From NCBI GenBank assembly GCA_020725425.1, contig DYFA01000032.1, forward strand, positions 1 through 62,943: a stretch of 62,943 nt of DNA. The letters are read 5' to 3'. The notes under the pieces were generated by a model, which ran no database searches, had not been told where the DNA came from, and was given only the letters and a program-made list of their open reading frames with translations. The stretch comes from Aneurinibacillus sp. GTDB lineage: Bacteria; Bacillota; UBA5301; DYFA01. Below are positions 1 through 8,608 of this stretch, one piece after another; within the stretch, counting starts at the first letter, position 1, and every line of letters begins with the position of its first letter. Made by a program: the position numbers and the translations under genes.

Positions 1-514
1 CCCCGTCCCGTTCTTCCCCCACCTGGACGAGCTGGACCGCCGGGGGTACCGGTACTACTTCCTCGTCTTGGACTGGTACCGGAAGACCGAACGGCGACTG
101 GCTGGACTTGCGGCGGACGGATACCGTTTCGAAAAAGTCTCGCCCGGCGATCCTCAGGTCAAGGCGCTGCTCCGGCGGTTGCGGGAGATCGCAGCGGGAT
201 ACGGCATGGAGATGCGGACCTGCGCCGAGGGGGCGGACCTGCGCGACGTTGGGACTATGCCGGGGAGCTGCGTGGACGGGGATTTGCTGCGTCGGCTCTG
301 GGGCGTGGAGGCGCCGGGGAAGGATCCGAACCAGCGGGCGGCATGCGGATGTGCGGTGAGCAAGGACATCGGGGTGAACGACACGTGCATGCACGGCTGC
401 CGCTACTGCTATGCCACCCGGGGCGAGGCGTACGCTAGGTCGCGGTGGCAGCGGCATGATCCGCAGGAGCCGGTGCTCCTGAGGACTTTCTCCGCCAGCG
501 GATCTGAGGGGTGA
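1..514 (+). pseudogene. DUF1848 family protein, 5'-partial, apparent internal deletion
   Basis: The reading frame is open from base 2 of the window to the TGA at 512, so the gene begins outside it. The C-terminal part carries the cysteine cluster of DUF1848 proteins (CGCAVSKDIG, then CMHGCRYCYA), which resembles a radical-SAM-like or metal-binding cluster; the function of the family is not established. At about base 55-70 the frame passes directly from a segment like the family's N-terminal RGYRYYF stretch to one like its later DLYRKTRR stretch. Family members, as I remember them, have roughly 80 residues between these blocks. I therefore read it as an in-frame internal deletion; a naturally short variant is possible. 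Confidence 0.6.
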
Positions 515-615
515 CAGGCGGTAGAACGTCAGACTTTTCTTTTGTTAGAAGGAACGGCATTCCAGGGGGCGAAACAAGCAGGTAGCGCTGGTATGTTGTA
601 CAAGGGGTGATAGTC

Positions 616-1776
616 GTGGATGTAGGAACCAAGATGCAGTTCTTCTTGAGGACCAAGGTTAGCTTCGGAAACGGCACGCTGGCGAAGGCAGGCGAGGAAG
701 CGGCTGCGTTGGGGCGTACGATCCTCGTGGTCACGGGGCGCAACGCGATGCGGCGGGCAGGGCTGACCGACCGCCTGGTGGCGTTGTTAGAGAAGGCCGG
801 CGTCCGTCCCGTGCTATACGAAGAGGCGTCCCCCAATCCGGCCACGGACGAGGTCGACCGGGGAGTGGAGCTGGCCCGCCGGGAAGGGGTGGGAGGGCTC
901 GTCGCACTTGGTGGCGGCAGCGCCATCGACGTCGCCAAGGCGATCTCGATGGGGGTTGTTTACGGGAAGCCGTGCCGCGAGCTCGTCGACGTACCGCTGC
1001 CAAAACCCGGACTTCCTCTTCTGGCCATACCGACCACCGCCGGCACGGGGTCGGAGGTCTCCTCCGCCGCGGTGGTGACCGACTCCGCGACAGGCTTCAA
1101 AGGCGCCTTGCGGTCCCCCTGGATCAGGCCGGTGGCCGCGATCGTCGACCCTGAGTTGACGGTGACTATGCCGCCCTCGGTCACGGCCAGTTCCGGAGCA
1201 GACGCGCTCGCCCATGCCGTAGAGAGCTATCTCTCCAAGAACGCCACGCCCTTTACCGAATTGTTTGCCGAACGGGCAGCGGAACTGATTCTGGCGCACT
1301 TGAACCAGGCCTGCGCGTTCGGGACTGACCTGGCGGCCCGGACGGGAATGGCCATGGGAAGCCTGATGGCCGGAGTGGCCCTGGGCCAGGCAGGGGTGGT
1401 CCTTGGCCATGGCGTGGGCATGGCGCTGGGCGGTGCATTCAATACGGACCACGGGGCTACGGTAGGACTGCTCCTGCCGCATGTGCTGGAGTTCGTGATG
1501 CCCGGCTCCACGTCCCGCATTGCCCAACTAGCCAGGCGCGCGAGGGTGGTCGCGGCGGGGACCGGTGACGACCAAGCGGCGGCCGCGTTCGTCGAGGCCA
1601 TCCGCGGACTGCTTGCCGGCATTCCGCTGCCCGCCAGCTTGTCGGCCATGGGTTGCCACCTGAACGACTCCCGGGTGGTGAAGTGGACGATGAAACAGGC
1701 AAGCACGCGTAACCATCCCCAGGCGCTGACAGAAGCCGAGATCGAGGGTTTCCTCCGGAAGGCGTTCGGCTCATAG
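616..1776 (+). CDS. Iron-containing alcohol dehydrogenase
   Basis: A cytoplasmic NAD(P)-dependent dehydrogenase of the group III, iron-activated family, 386 aa, the normal length. The nucleotide-binding GGGSAIDVAK and the TTAGTGSEVS motif lie in the N-terminal half. The C-terminal half has the metal-site histidines in DALAHAVES and LGHGVGMALG. The GTG at 616 is preferred because AAGGGGTGA sits five bases upstream; a GTG at 607 would overlap that site. It lies next to glpP and glycerol-phosphate genes, so a C3 polyol, ketone or aldehyde is a reasonable guess for its substrate, but the family is broad and nothing visible fixes this. It lacks the leader hairpin seen on its neighbours. Confidence 0.9.
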   Translation: MDVGTKMQFFLRTKVSFGNGTLAKAGEEAAALGRTILVVTGRNAMRRAGLTDRLVALLEKAGVRPVLYEEASPNPATDEVDRGVELARREGVGGLVALGGGSAIDVAKAISMGVVYGKPCRELVDVPLPKPGLPLLAIPTTAGTGSEVSSAAVVTDSATGFKGALRSPWIRPVAAIVDPELTVTMPPSVTASSGADALAHAVESYLSKNATPFTELFAERAAELILAHLNQACAFGTDLAARTGMAMGSLMAGVALGQAGVVLGHGVGMALGGAFNTDHGATVGLLLPHVLEFVMPGSTSRIAQLARRARVVAAGTGDDQAAAAFVEAIRGLLAGIPLPASLSAMGCHLNDSRVVKWTMKQASTRNHPQALTEAEIEGFLRKAFGS

Positions 1777-1890
1777 GGCAGCGTCTCGTTTTTTGGAGAA
1801 CGCGACAACGCGGAAGGAAGGGAAAGGATATCGGCTCACCGAATAACTGAGAAAAAATGTCCCCGGGCGGCGTTTCCTTTTCCCAGGGTA

Positions 1891-1955
1891 GGAGATGTGG
1901 AGAACCCTCAGCGGAAAGCGAAGGCGGTTGGGCGTGGGCTTCCGCGAGGGTTTTT
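1891..1955 (+). promoter_or_regulatory. Putative GlpP-responsive leader, copy 1 (glpP)
   Basis: Two GGAGA boxes separated by three bases (1891-1903) are followed at once by a strong hairpin: AACCCTC (1903-1909) pairs with GAGGGTT (1946-1952), and GCGGAA (1911-1916) with TTCCGC (1940-1945). A T run at 1951-1955 makes it a rho-independent terminator shape. It lies 35 bases before the glpP start, which suggests autoregulation by antitermination. The same layout occurs three more times in the window. Confidence 0.7.
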
Positions 1956-1989
1956 GTTTCAGAGCAAGCGAGGAGGGGAGGCGCTTTTC

Positions 1990-2565
1990 GTGCCAGTCGA
2001 TCTTCTACCGAAATTGAAGCGCAAACCCGTGATTGCCGGGATCAGGCTGGGCGCCGACTTGGAACGAGCTCTGGCCGAGGGAGTTGAGGTCTTTTTTGCC
2101 CTGGCAGGCACTATCTTCGACCTGGAGGAGACCGCCTCTCGCATCTGCGCTGCCAGGCGCCTCGTGTTTGCCCATATCGACCTGATCGAGGGGGTGGGGC
2201 GCGATGGCGCAGGCCTGCGCTACTTGGCGCGGAACTTCGGGATCCACGGTATCCTGAGCACACGCAGCGCCCTGGTTCGCGCCGCCCGGGAAGAGGGGCT
2301 TTTGGCCATTCAAAGACTGTTCCTCCTGGATTCGGAGGCGCTCAACACCGGCATCCAGGTTGTTGAACGCTCCGAGCCGGACGCAGTGGAGGTTCTGCCT
2401 GGCCTGATAATCCCGAGCATGATTCATCGTCTGCCGGTGGAAAAGTTGCCACCCATCATTGCCGGCGGACTGGTCGAGACCGAACCCGAACTCCGGGCCA
2501 TTCTGGCTACCCGGGTGGTTGCGGTATCCACGAGCAAGGAGGCACTCTGGAGCTTTACGCCGTAA
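1990..2565 (+). CDS. glpP: Glycerol-3-phosphate responsive antiterminator GlpP
   Basis: A 191-residue protein of the GlpP family, which in Bacillus binds leader mRNA of the glp genes when glycerol-3-phosphate is present and prevents termination. Typical blocks are KRKPVIAGIR, VFFALAGTIFDL, VFAHIDLIEGVG and, near the end, VEVLPGLIIPSMI and PIIAGGL. The frame is open further upstream, but AGGAGGGGAG at 1971-1980 places the start at the GTG at 1990; the upstream stretch is the leader hairpin. Four candidate RNA targets in the window, including one in front of glpP itself, support the assignment. Confidence 0.93.
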   Translation: MPVDLLPKLKRKPVIAGIRLGADLERALAEGVEVFFALAGTIFDLEETASRICAARRLVFAHIDLIEGVGRDGAGLRYLARNFGIHGILSTRSALVRAAREEGLLAIQRLFLLDSEALNTGIQVVERSEPDAVEVLPGLIIPSMIHRLPVEKLPPIIAGGLVETEPELRAILATRVVAVSTSKEALWSFTP

Positions 2566-2635
2566 GTCTGTGACCTTTGTTTGCCCTTCCAGCAGTGGAG
2601 CTGGAAAAACAGGAGTCTGTTAACCCGCGCCGGAC

Positions 2636-2689
2636 GGAGAGTCGGAGAGGTCCTGGCGGGCAGGTTGACCTGTCCCGAAGGACCTTTTT
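2636..2689 (+). promoter_or_regulatory. Putative GlpP-responsive leader, copy 2 (Na/Pi cotransporter)
   Basis: GGAGA boxes at 2636-2640 and 2644-2648 precede a hairpin whose base is AGGTCCT (2648-2654) paired with AGGACCT (2679-2685), with a further inner stem and a T run at 2685-2689. The layout matches copies 1, 3 and 4, and the stem resembles that of copy 4. It lies between glpP and the phosphate transporter gene and would control read-through into the latter. Confidence 0.7.
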
Positions 2690-2772
2690 CGTCCCCGGCA
2701 GTCAAGGGGGCAAAGCAAAACCCAGTCTACTCGCCGCTCTGGAGAACGGGTTGCATCCGGAGGTGACAGCCG

Positions 2773-4518
2773 ATGTTCAGCATTCTTCTGGGCCTCCTTG
2801 GTGGTCTGGCGATCGTTCTCCACGGTCTCCGTTACTGTTCCGAAGGTCTGCAGAAGTCCGCCGGGAATCGCCTGAAGACTCTCTTACGCCGATTGACCAA
2901 GAGCCAGGTCCGAGCGGCCGCGGTGGGAGCCGTATTCAGTGCCTTGGTCCAGAGCAGTACAGCGGTGACCGTCATGCTGGTCGGCTTGGCCGGTGCCGGC
3001 CTGGTTTCCCTCAGTCAGGCGATCGGGATCATTCTGGGAGCGGATGTCGGCACTACCTTCGCGGTTCAGATTCTGGCTTTCGATACTGGCCCCTGGTCTC
3101 TGGCGCTGGTCGCGGCCGGTTACTTCCTCAATGCCACCGCCCGGCGCAAGATCTGGGGCCACCTCGGCCAGGCCCTGTCTGGCCTGGGGCTCGTCTTCTT
3201 CGGCCTGCGGTTGATCGGGCAGACTGTCGGCGCACTCCGAAACGATCCTATGCTCTACCACCTGCTCTCAGCCGCAGTGAGCAACCCATATCTCGCTTTA
3301 TTCGGCGCAACGCTCTTTACCGCTCTGGTTCACAGTTCCGCGGCGACGCTCGGCTTCACCGTCTCACTGGCGGCTCAGGGGGCGCTTACTCTTTTCCAAG
3401 CCCTCCCCATGATCGCCGGAGCCAACATCGGCACCTGCGCCACCGCCCTGTTGAGCGCGGCAGGCAGCACCACCGACGCCCGCCGGGTAGCGGTCGCCCA
3501 TGTATCCTTGAAACTCTTGGCCGTAGCTTTCCTCTGGCCTCTCCGCGCTCCTTTCGCGGCTCTGCTCGAGCGGACAGCCGCTTCGGTCCCGCGGCAAATC
3601 GCCAACGCCCATACGGTTCTCAATCTCCTGTTACTGCTGGCGGGCCTCCCTCTGAGCCGCCCGCTGGCGGAGCTTATCAAACGCCTGATCCCCGAGAGGG
3701 CTGCTGACCGGGACCCCGCCAAACCTCAATACTTGGACCGCCTCGCCCTTGAGACTCCGGCCCTCGCTCTCGAACATGTAGCCCAAGAAATCGGGCGACT
3801 AGGAGAATTAGTGGAGCAGATGGTGGCCCGCATCCCGGCGATGCTGAATACCACCAACCCACTGGTCATCGAGAATCTCCTCCGCCAGGAAGAGGCGGTC
3901 GACCGGCTCTTTGGTGAGATCAACGCTTACTTGGGAGACATCGGACAGCGCTTCATGGGTAAGGGGGAGATGAAGACTACGATTGAGCTTCTCCACGTCC
4001 TGTCTGAACTGGAACACGCCGCTGACGCCGTGGTTAAAATCGCCCTGCTCTGCCGAAAGTGCTTCGACGAAGCCCTCAGCTTCTCTGACGAGGGGCTACG
4101 GGAACTCAGTGCCCTCCACGCCCGCGTTCAGCGGCTCTTCAGTTCCGTCCTGGAAACCTTCCGGAGCGGCCGGAAACCGCCGCCGCGGTCGTCGTCGCCG
4201 GACGACGGTATGGAGGGACAGTGTGGGCCAGACTTGGCCGAGGAGACTTCGACCATTGCCCTCCTGGAACGCCAGTTGCGCGAGGTTCATCTGGGACGCC
4301 TTCAAGCCGGATACAAGGAGAGCCGGGCGACCAGCGCTATTCACTTGGACATCCTGTCGATGTTGCGCCGCTTGGCGGACCATGCCGCTAGCATCGCGGC
4401 TGCAACCGATGCATCTTCGTCGCGCGGTGGGCATTCCCTTTCCCGGCCAGTCTTCGTCGCCCCAGTCCCCTTCGAGGGGGGGCGTTCTCTTCCACCTGAG
4501 AAAGAGCCGTCTGGCTAG
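2773..4518 (+). CDS. Na+/phosphate cotransporter with C-terminal PhoU-like domain
   Basis: A 581-residue NptA/PNaS-type membrane transporter. The N-terminal half (about residues 1-310) has the family's two inverted repeats, each with a glutamine/histidine-serine-serine motif (ALVQSSTAVTV and ALVHSSAATLG) and a GADVGTT or GANIGT loop. The C-terminal 250 residues are a soluble helical PhoU-like region. The start has an excellent site, GGAGGTGA, six bases upstream. It sits behind glpP and its own GGAGA leader, which links phosphate transport to glycerol-phosphate availability. Transport direction in the cell cannot be told from sequence. Confidence 0.92.
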   Translation: MFSILLGLLGGLAIVLHGLRYCSEGLQKSAGNRLKTLLRRLTKSQVRAAAVGAVFSALVQSSTAVTVMLVGLAGAGLVSLSQAIGIILGADVGTTFAVQILAFDTGPWSLALVAAGYFLNATARRKIWGHLGQALSGLGLVFFGLRLIGQTVGALRNDPMLYHLLSAAVSNPYLALFGATLFTALVHSSAATLGFTVSLAAQGALTLFQALPMIAGANIGTCATALLSAAGSTTDARRVAVAHVSLKLLAVAFLWPLRAPFAALLERTAASVPRQIANAHTVLNLLLLLAGLPLSRPLAELIKRLIPERAADRDPAKPQYLDRLALETPALALEHVAQEIGRLGELVEQMVARIPAMLNTTNPLVIENLLRQEEAVDRLFGEINAYLGDIGQRFMGKGEMKTTIELLHVLSELEHAADAVVKIALLCRKCFDEALSFSDEGLRELSALHARVQRLFSSVLETFRSGRKPPPRSSSPDDGMEGQCGPDLAEETSTIALLERQLREVHLGRLQAGYKESRATSAIHLDILSMLRRLADHAASIAAATDASSSRGGHSLSRPVFVAPVPFEGGRSLPPEKEPSG

Positions 4519-4632
4519 ACTAGTCTAAATCTAAAAAAAATGTCCGATGAAGGAAGGAACTGCACTGTTTGGCCACGAATTGCAATAAGCGTCATTAGTC
4601 ATAGGGATGTTATCTGTTCCCAATTTAGGACA

Positions 4633-4708
4633 GGAGACCGGGAGAGGCATCCTAATCTTGGGGAGTAGGGTGTTGCCTTGCTGCCAAGGATTAGGTTTAT
4701 TTATTTTG
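4633..4708 (+). promoter_or_regulatory. Putative GlpP-responsive leader, copy 3 (ABC operon)
   Basis: GGAGA boxes at 4633-4637 and 4641-4645 precede a hairpin formed by CCTAATC (4651-4657) with GATTAGG (4689-4695) and TTGG (4658-4661) with CCAA (4684-4687). A T-rich tail follows to 4708. The stem sequence is unrelated to the other copies while the box layout is identical. The surrounding 4519-4753 gap is AT-rich and otherwise holds no gene. Confidence 0.7.
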
Positions 4709-4753
4709 AGCGTGAGAATCGGCCGCATTAATTAAAAGAAAGGAGGAATCGAC

Positions 4754-5776
4754 ATGAAGGCCGGAAGCTTGACTCGAGCCCTCGGTCTGGCGGTGTTGTT
4801 TATTGTCTTGGCAGGCACTCTGGCCTGGGCTGCTCAGGAAATCGTCATCGTTTACAATTCCCCTCCAGAATGGGCCAACTGGAAACAGGTTCAAGCCGAG
4901 TTCACTAAACTCACAGGCATTTTCGCTCCACCCGATAACCGAAACAGCGGGCAAACGCTATCACAGTTGATCGCGGAGCAGAACAGGCCGCAGGCTGACG
5001 CTGCGTACTTTGGTATCACCTATGGTCTGGAGGCAGCAGAACGCGGATTGCTGGAACCTTACCGGCCCAAAGGCTGGGAATTCATCCCCGCTGAACTCAA
5101 AGACCCACAAGGTCGCTGGTTTACTATTCACTCTGGCACGGTCGCCTTCATAGTCAACAAAGACGCTCTTGGCAAAGTCCCTGTCCCCCGCTCCTGGAAG
5201 GACCTATTGCAGCCGCAGTACAAGAACATGGTTGGCTTCCTCGACCCCACTTCCGCCTTCGTAGGGTATGCCGTCTGCACCGCCGCCAACATCGCTATGG
5301 GCGGAACCCTGGACAACTGGGACCCCGGGATAGAATACCTGGCCAAACTCGAAAAGAATGGCGTGATGCACCCTAAGCAGACCTCCTATGCCAAGGTGGT
5401 CAAGGGCGAGATTCCCATCATGATCGAATACGACTTCAATGGATACCGGATGAAGTACTCCGACAAAGTCAACGTTGAGGTTGTCATTCCCCAGGAAGGT
5501 TCTCTGATTATGCCCTACGTAATCGGTATGGTGAAGGGTGCCCCCCACAAGGAAAACGCCAAGAAACTGCTGGACTTCGTCCTCTCTGACCAAGGGCAGG
5601 CGATCTGGGCCGAGGGTTACGTGCGTCCGATCCGCCCGGACGCTATGACACCCGCGATCAAGGCCAGGTTCCTGCCGGGGAGCGAGTATGCTCGGGCGAA
5701 GGCGGTCGACTACAAGAAGATGACCGAGGTGATGGACGCTTTCAAGCAGCGTTGGATCAACGAAGTTCTCAAATAA
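4754..5776 (+). CDS. ABC transporter substrate-binding protein
   Basis: A 340-residue extracellular solute-binding protein of the family 1 (iron/putrescine/phosphonate-like) group. Residues 1-26 form a signal peptide (MKAGSLTRAL, hydrophobic core, then AWA). I see no lipobox cysteine. The mature part has features of the group such as PRSWKDLL and, near the end, KKLLDFVLSDQGQ. The start has AAAGGAGGAA just upstream. It is the first gene of a transporter operon behind a GGAGA leader. Because that leader also precedes glycerol-phosphate genes, a phosphorylated or esterified glycerol is the likely ligand (inference). AfuA-type relatives carry sugar phosphates. Confidence 0.88.
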   Translation: MKAGSLTRALGLAVLFIVLAGTLAWAAQEIVIVYNSPPEWANWKQVQAEFTKLTGIFAPPDNRNSGQTLSQLIAEQNRPQADAAYFGITYGLEAAERGLLEPYRPKGWEFIPAELKDPQGRWFTIHSGTVAFIVNKDALGKVPVPRSWKDLLQPQYKNMVGFLDPTSAFVGYAVCTAANIAMGGTLDNWDPGIEYLAKLEKNGVMHPKQTSYAKVVKGEIPIMIEYDFNGYRMKYSDKVNVEVVIPQEGSLIMPYVIGMVKGAPHKENAKKLLDFVLSDQGQAIWAEGYVRPIRPDAMTPAIKARFLPGSEYARAKAVDYKKMTEVMDAFKQRWINEVLK

Positions 5777-5786
5777 CCGGCCTTAA

Positions 5787-5817
5787 GGGGGCGCTTTCCC
5801 CCGTGGGAAGCGCCCCC
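5787..5817 (+). other. Intercistronic stem-loop after the binding-protein gene
   Basis: GGGGGCGCTT pairs perfectly with AAGCGCCCCC and the stem continues inward for three or four pairs. No T run follows, so it is unlikely to be a full terminator. Its position after the first gene fits a stabiliser that lets the binding protein be made in excess over the membrane subunits. Confidence 0.6.
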
Positions 5818-5843
5818 GCTTACGAAGGGAGGGGTCAGGCTGC

Positions 5844-6719
5844 ATGAGCACGAAAGTAGCGCTGGGTTCGCTGCCGGTTACCTTCCGCTTCCGGTCCCGG
5901 TCTCGGTTGCTGGGCATTTTGTTGTTGCTTCCCCTCGCTTTGGTCACAGCCTTTTTCTTCGTCTATCCGATGCTCTTTCTCCTCTGGAGGGGCTTGCACA
6001 CTGCGGAAGGGCTCAGTCTACGCCATTACCTGGCTATCCTTTCGGACGCAAGGTACCGGCAGTCGCTGGTTAACAGCGTAACGCTCTCCGCGGTCGTCAC
6101 TGTCGCCTCCATGGTGCTCTCTACTACCCTGGCCTTTTTCTTTGCCCGCTATGATTTCCCGGGTAAGCGACTCTTCAAAGCCCTTCTAACCTTCCCGCTC
6201 TCTTTTCCGGGGGTAGTGGTCGGCTTCATGATCATCATCCTCTTTGGCCGTACCGGGGTGATCCCCATGGTAGCCATGAGAATCGTCGGTCGGCCACTCT
6301 TCAACATCGCTTATACCTTGGCCGGCCTCTTCGTGGCTTATCTTTATTTTGAGATACCGCGCGTGACCCTCACTATGATTGCCTCCGTCCAAAAGATGGA
6401 TCGTCGGCTGGAAGAGGCATCCCGGAGCCTGGGCGCCGCCGGCTTCCAAACGTTGATTTACGTGACGTTACCCGCCATCTGGCCGGCTTTGATTTCGGCC
6501 AGTGCCCTGGCCTTTGCCACCTCCATGGGGGCGTTCGGTACAGCGTTCACTCTGGCGCAGAATTTCAACATCCTGCCTATGCTCATCTACACTGAGTACA
6601 CCATGAGTTTCAACATTGAAATGGCCAGCGCCATGGCAGTCTTCCTGGGGGCGATCACCCTCGCCCTACTCGCTGTCTACCGCTCTTGGGGTCAAGGCCG
6701 AGGGAGGAGTAGCGCATGA
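5844..6719 (+). CDS. ABC transporter permease, first subunit
   Basis: A 291-residue inner-membrane permease of the binding-protein-dependent type with about six membrane helices. The cytoplasmic loop that contacts the ATPase is visible as EEASRSLGAAGFQTLIYVTL. GGGAGGGG lies nine bases before the ATG. It overlaps the second permease gene by four bases (ATGA), so the two subunits are probably translated together. A two-permease, one-ATPase layout is usual for iron, phosphonate and sugar-phosphate importers of this group. Confidence 0.92.
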   Translation: MSTKVALGSLPVTFRFRSRSRLLGILLLLPLALVTAFFFVYPMLFLLWRGLHTAEGLSLRHYLAILSDARYRQSLVNSVTLSAVVTVASMVLSTTLAFFFARYDFPGKRLFKALLTFPLSFPGVVVGFMIIILFGRTGVIPMVAMRIVGRPLFNIAYTLAGLFVAYLYFEIPRVTLTMIASVQKMDRRLEEASRSLGAAGFQTLIYVTLPAIWPALISASALAFATSMGAFGTAFTLAQNFNILPMLIYTEYTMSFNIEMASAMAVFLGAITLALLAVYRSWGQGRGRSSA

Positions 6720-7507
6720 GATCCCGCCGTGGAGCACCGGTCCTTCTGTACGTGGTAGCCGTTGCTACCGTAGCCTTCTTGATCGTCCCGGTGATCATTT
6801 CCGTGCTCGGATCCTTCGCGGGGGCCTGGCACAGATCCCTTGTTGGGGATTTCACGCTGGAATGGTACAAGTATGTATTCGACAACTACTCTCGCACGAT
6901 CGGGATCAGCCTGCTCATCGGTTTCCTATGCATGGGCATTGGTATTCTCATCGGGGTGCCCGCGGCTTACGCCTTCGCCAAATATGATTTCCCCGGCAAG
7001 ACGCTTTTCGAGCAGATAGTGGCGCTGCCCATGGCCATCCCGGGTATCGCTCTGGCAGTGGCGATCATCCAGACTCATTCTCATATCCGAGGTAATTGGT
7101 ATTTCGTTTTGCTCGGCCACCTAGTCGTCACTCTGCCGTACATGGTTGACACCGTCACAGCTACCCTGCGCGGCCTCAACATGCAGGTCTACGAGGAAAG
7201 CGCGGCGAGCCTCGGCGCTTCCTGGTGGCAACGCTTTATCCACGTTGTAGTGCCGAACATCAGGCAGGCCATCATTTCTGGAGCCTTGATGATCTTCACG
7301 ATTTCCCTCGGGGAGTTCAACATGACTCTGTTCCTGTACACCCCCATGTACATGACGCTCCCTATCGGACTTTACGAATCGTACGCCTCCCTGCGGCTGG
7401 AGATTGGTAGCGCATATACCTCGATTTTTCTCGTCCTGATCATCCCCGTGCTGCTTGCTATTCAGTACCTGGGCGCAGCCGATGAATCTGAGCTGAAAAA
7501 CATCTAG
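6716..7507 (+). CDS. ABC transporter permease, second subunit
   Basis: A 263-residue partner of the preceding permease, with six predicted membrane helices and the coupling loop EESAASLGASWWQRFIHVVV. The ATG overlaps the stop of the upstream gene (ATGA). It would form a heterodimeric channel with the upstream subunit, energised by the ATPase 25 bases downstream. Confidence 0.92.
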   Translation: MRSRRGAPVLLYVVAVATVAFLIVPVIISVLGSFAGAWHRSLVGDFTLEWYKYVFDNYSRTIGISLLIGFLCMGIGILIGVPAAYAFAKYDFPGKTLFEQIVALPMAIPGIALAVAIIQTHSHIRGNWYFVLLGHLVVTLPYMVDTVTATLRGLNMQVYEESAASLGASWWQRFIHVVVPNIRQAIISGALMIFTISLGEFNMTLFLYTPMYMTLPIGLYESYASLRLEIGSAYTSIFLVLIIPVLLAIQYLGAADESELKNI

Positions 7508-7531
7508 GAACTAAAGGGGTGAGAGACTTCC

Positions 7532-8608
7532 ATGACGGGTCGGGGTACTGACAGCAAGATTCGGCTGGAAAACGTGTCGAAACGCTTCAGAGACGGTACA
7601 GTTGCGGTCGACAACGTTTCCCTGGATATTCAGGCAGGGGAACTGCTGGCAATAGTCGGCCCCTCAGGTTGTGGCAAGACCACCACCCTAAGGATCGTCA
7701 GCGGACTGGAACGTGCTGATACCGGACGAGTCTACTTCGACGGGGTGGACGTCACCGATGTCCCAGCGGAAAAGCGCAACGTGGGCGTGGTCTTCCAAAG
7801 CTATGCCCTGTTCCCCAACATGACGGTTGTCGAAAACATCGAGTACGGGTTGAGGATCAGGAGGGTTCCTCCAGCCCAGCGCCGTGAGCGGGCCGGGCAG
7901 CTGATGGAGATGCTGAAGATCGCCGGTTTAGCTCACCGACGCCCTTCGCAACTTTCGGGAGGACAGCAGCAACGGGTGGCTTTGGCCAGAGCTCTGGTGA
8001 TCGAGCCGGCTGTCCTTCTGCTGGATGAGCCTCTGACAGCCCTGGATGCCAAGCTGCGCGACGAACTCCGGGTTGAGTTGCAGCGAGTGCTGAAGAGATT
8101 GGGAATCACGGCCTTGTACGTGACGCATGACCAAGCGGAAGCGATGTGCATAGGTGACCGCATCGCGGTCATGAATCAGGGTCGAATGGTGCAGATAGAC
8201 GTCCCGACTAATATCTACCGGCGCCCGGCGACTGCCTTTGTCGCTGGCTTCATCGGGACCACCAATATGGCGCGGGGACACCTTGCGGCGGAAGGCGGGC
8301 GACTGTACGTCGACGTGGGTTACGCGCGCTTTCCGGTCCCAAGCACAACGAAGGGGCCGGGAGAGGAATTGACGGTTCTTTTCCGGCCCGAGGATGTCAG
8401 CCTGGCGGCACCCGGCCAAGAGCACTTCCGCGGACGAATCGAGAACATCTTCTTCTTGGGAGATAAGGTGCGGGTCTTTGTGCGCACCTTCACCGGCGAG
8501 GAAGTCATCGCGGACCTTCCTTCCGAAAGCCGCGTGGAGCGTTCTACTGACTATCCTTTCCAGGTAGATGCCGCCAAGCTCTACTCTTGGGCAGAGGAGA
8601 CGGCCTAA
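7532..8608 (+). CDS. ABC transporter ATP-binding protein
   Basis: A 358-residue ATPase of the PotA/AfuC/CysA group. Walker A is GPSGCGKTTTLR, the Q-loop is in VVFQSYALFPNM, the signature is LSGGQQQRVALARAL, Walker B is VLLLDEPLTALD, and the switch histidine is in YVTHDQAEA. The last 120 residues form a TOBE-like regulatory domain. It follows the permeases at 25 bases and is followed directly by the TIM-barrel gene, whose ATG touches its TAA. Confidence 0.94.
   Translation: MTGRGTDSKIRLENVSKRFRDGTVAVDNVSLDIQAGELLAIVGPSGCGKTTTLRIVSGLERADTGRVYFDGVDVTDVPAEKRNVGVVFQSYALFPNMTVVENIEYGLRIRRVPPAQRRERAGQLMEMLKIAGLAHRRPSQLSGGQQQRVALARALVIEPAVLLLDEPLTALDAKLRDELRVELQRVLKRLGITALYVTHDQAEAMCIGDRIAVMNQGRMVQIDVPTNIYRRPATAFVAGFIGTTNMARGHLAAEGGRLYVDVGYARFPVPSTTKGPGEELTVLFRPEDVSLAAPGQEHFRGRIENIFFLGDKVRVFVRTFTGEEVIADLPSESRVERSTDYPFQVDAAKLYSWAEETA

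Noticed and set aside
1897-1989. N-terminal extension of GlpP
   Set aside because: It would encode the leader hairpin; the ribosome site AGGAGGGGAG serves GTG 1990.
2587-2606. Terminator after glpP (TTCCAGC/GCTGGAA hairpin)
   Set aside because: The stem is short and followed by A residues, not T residues.
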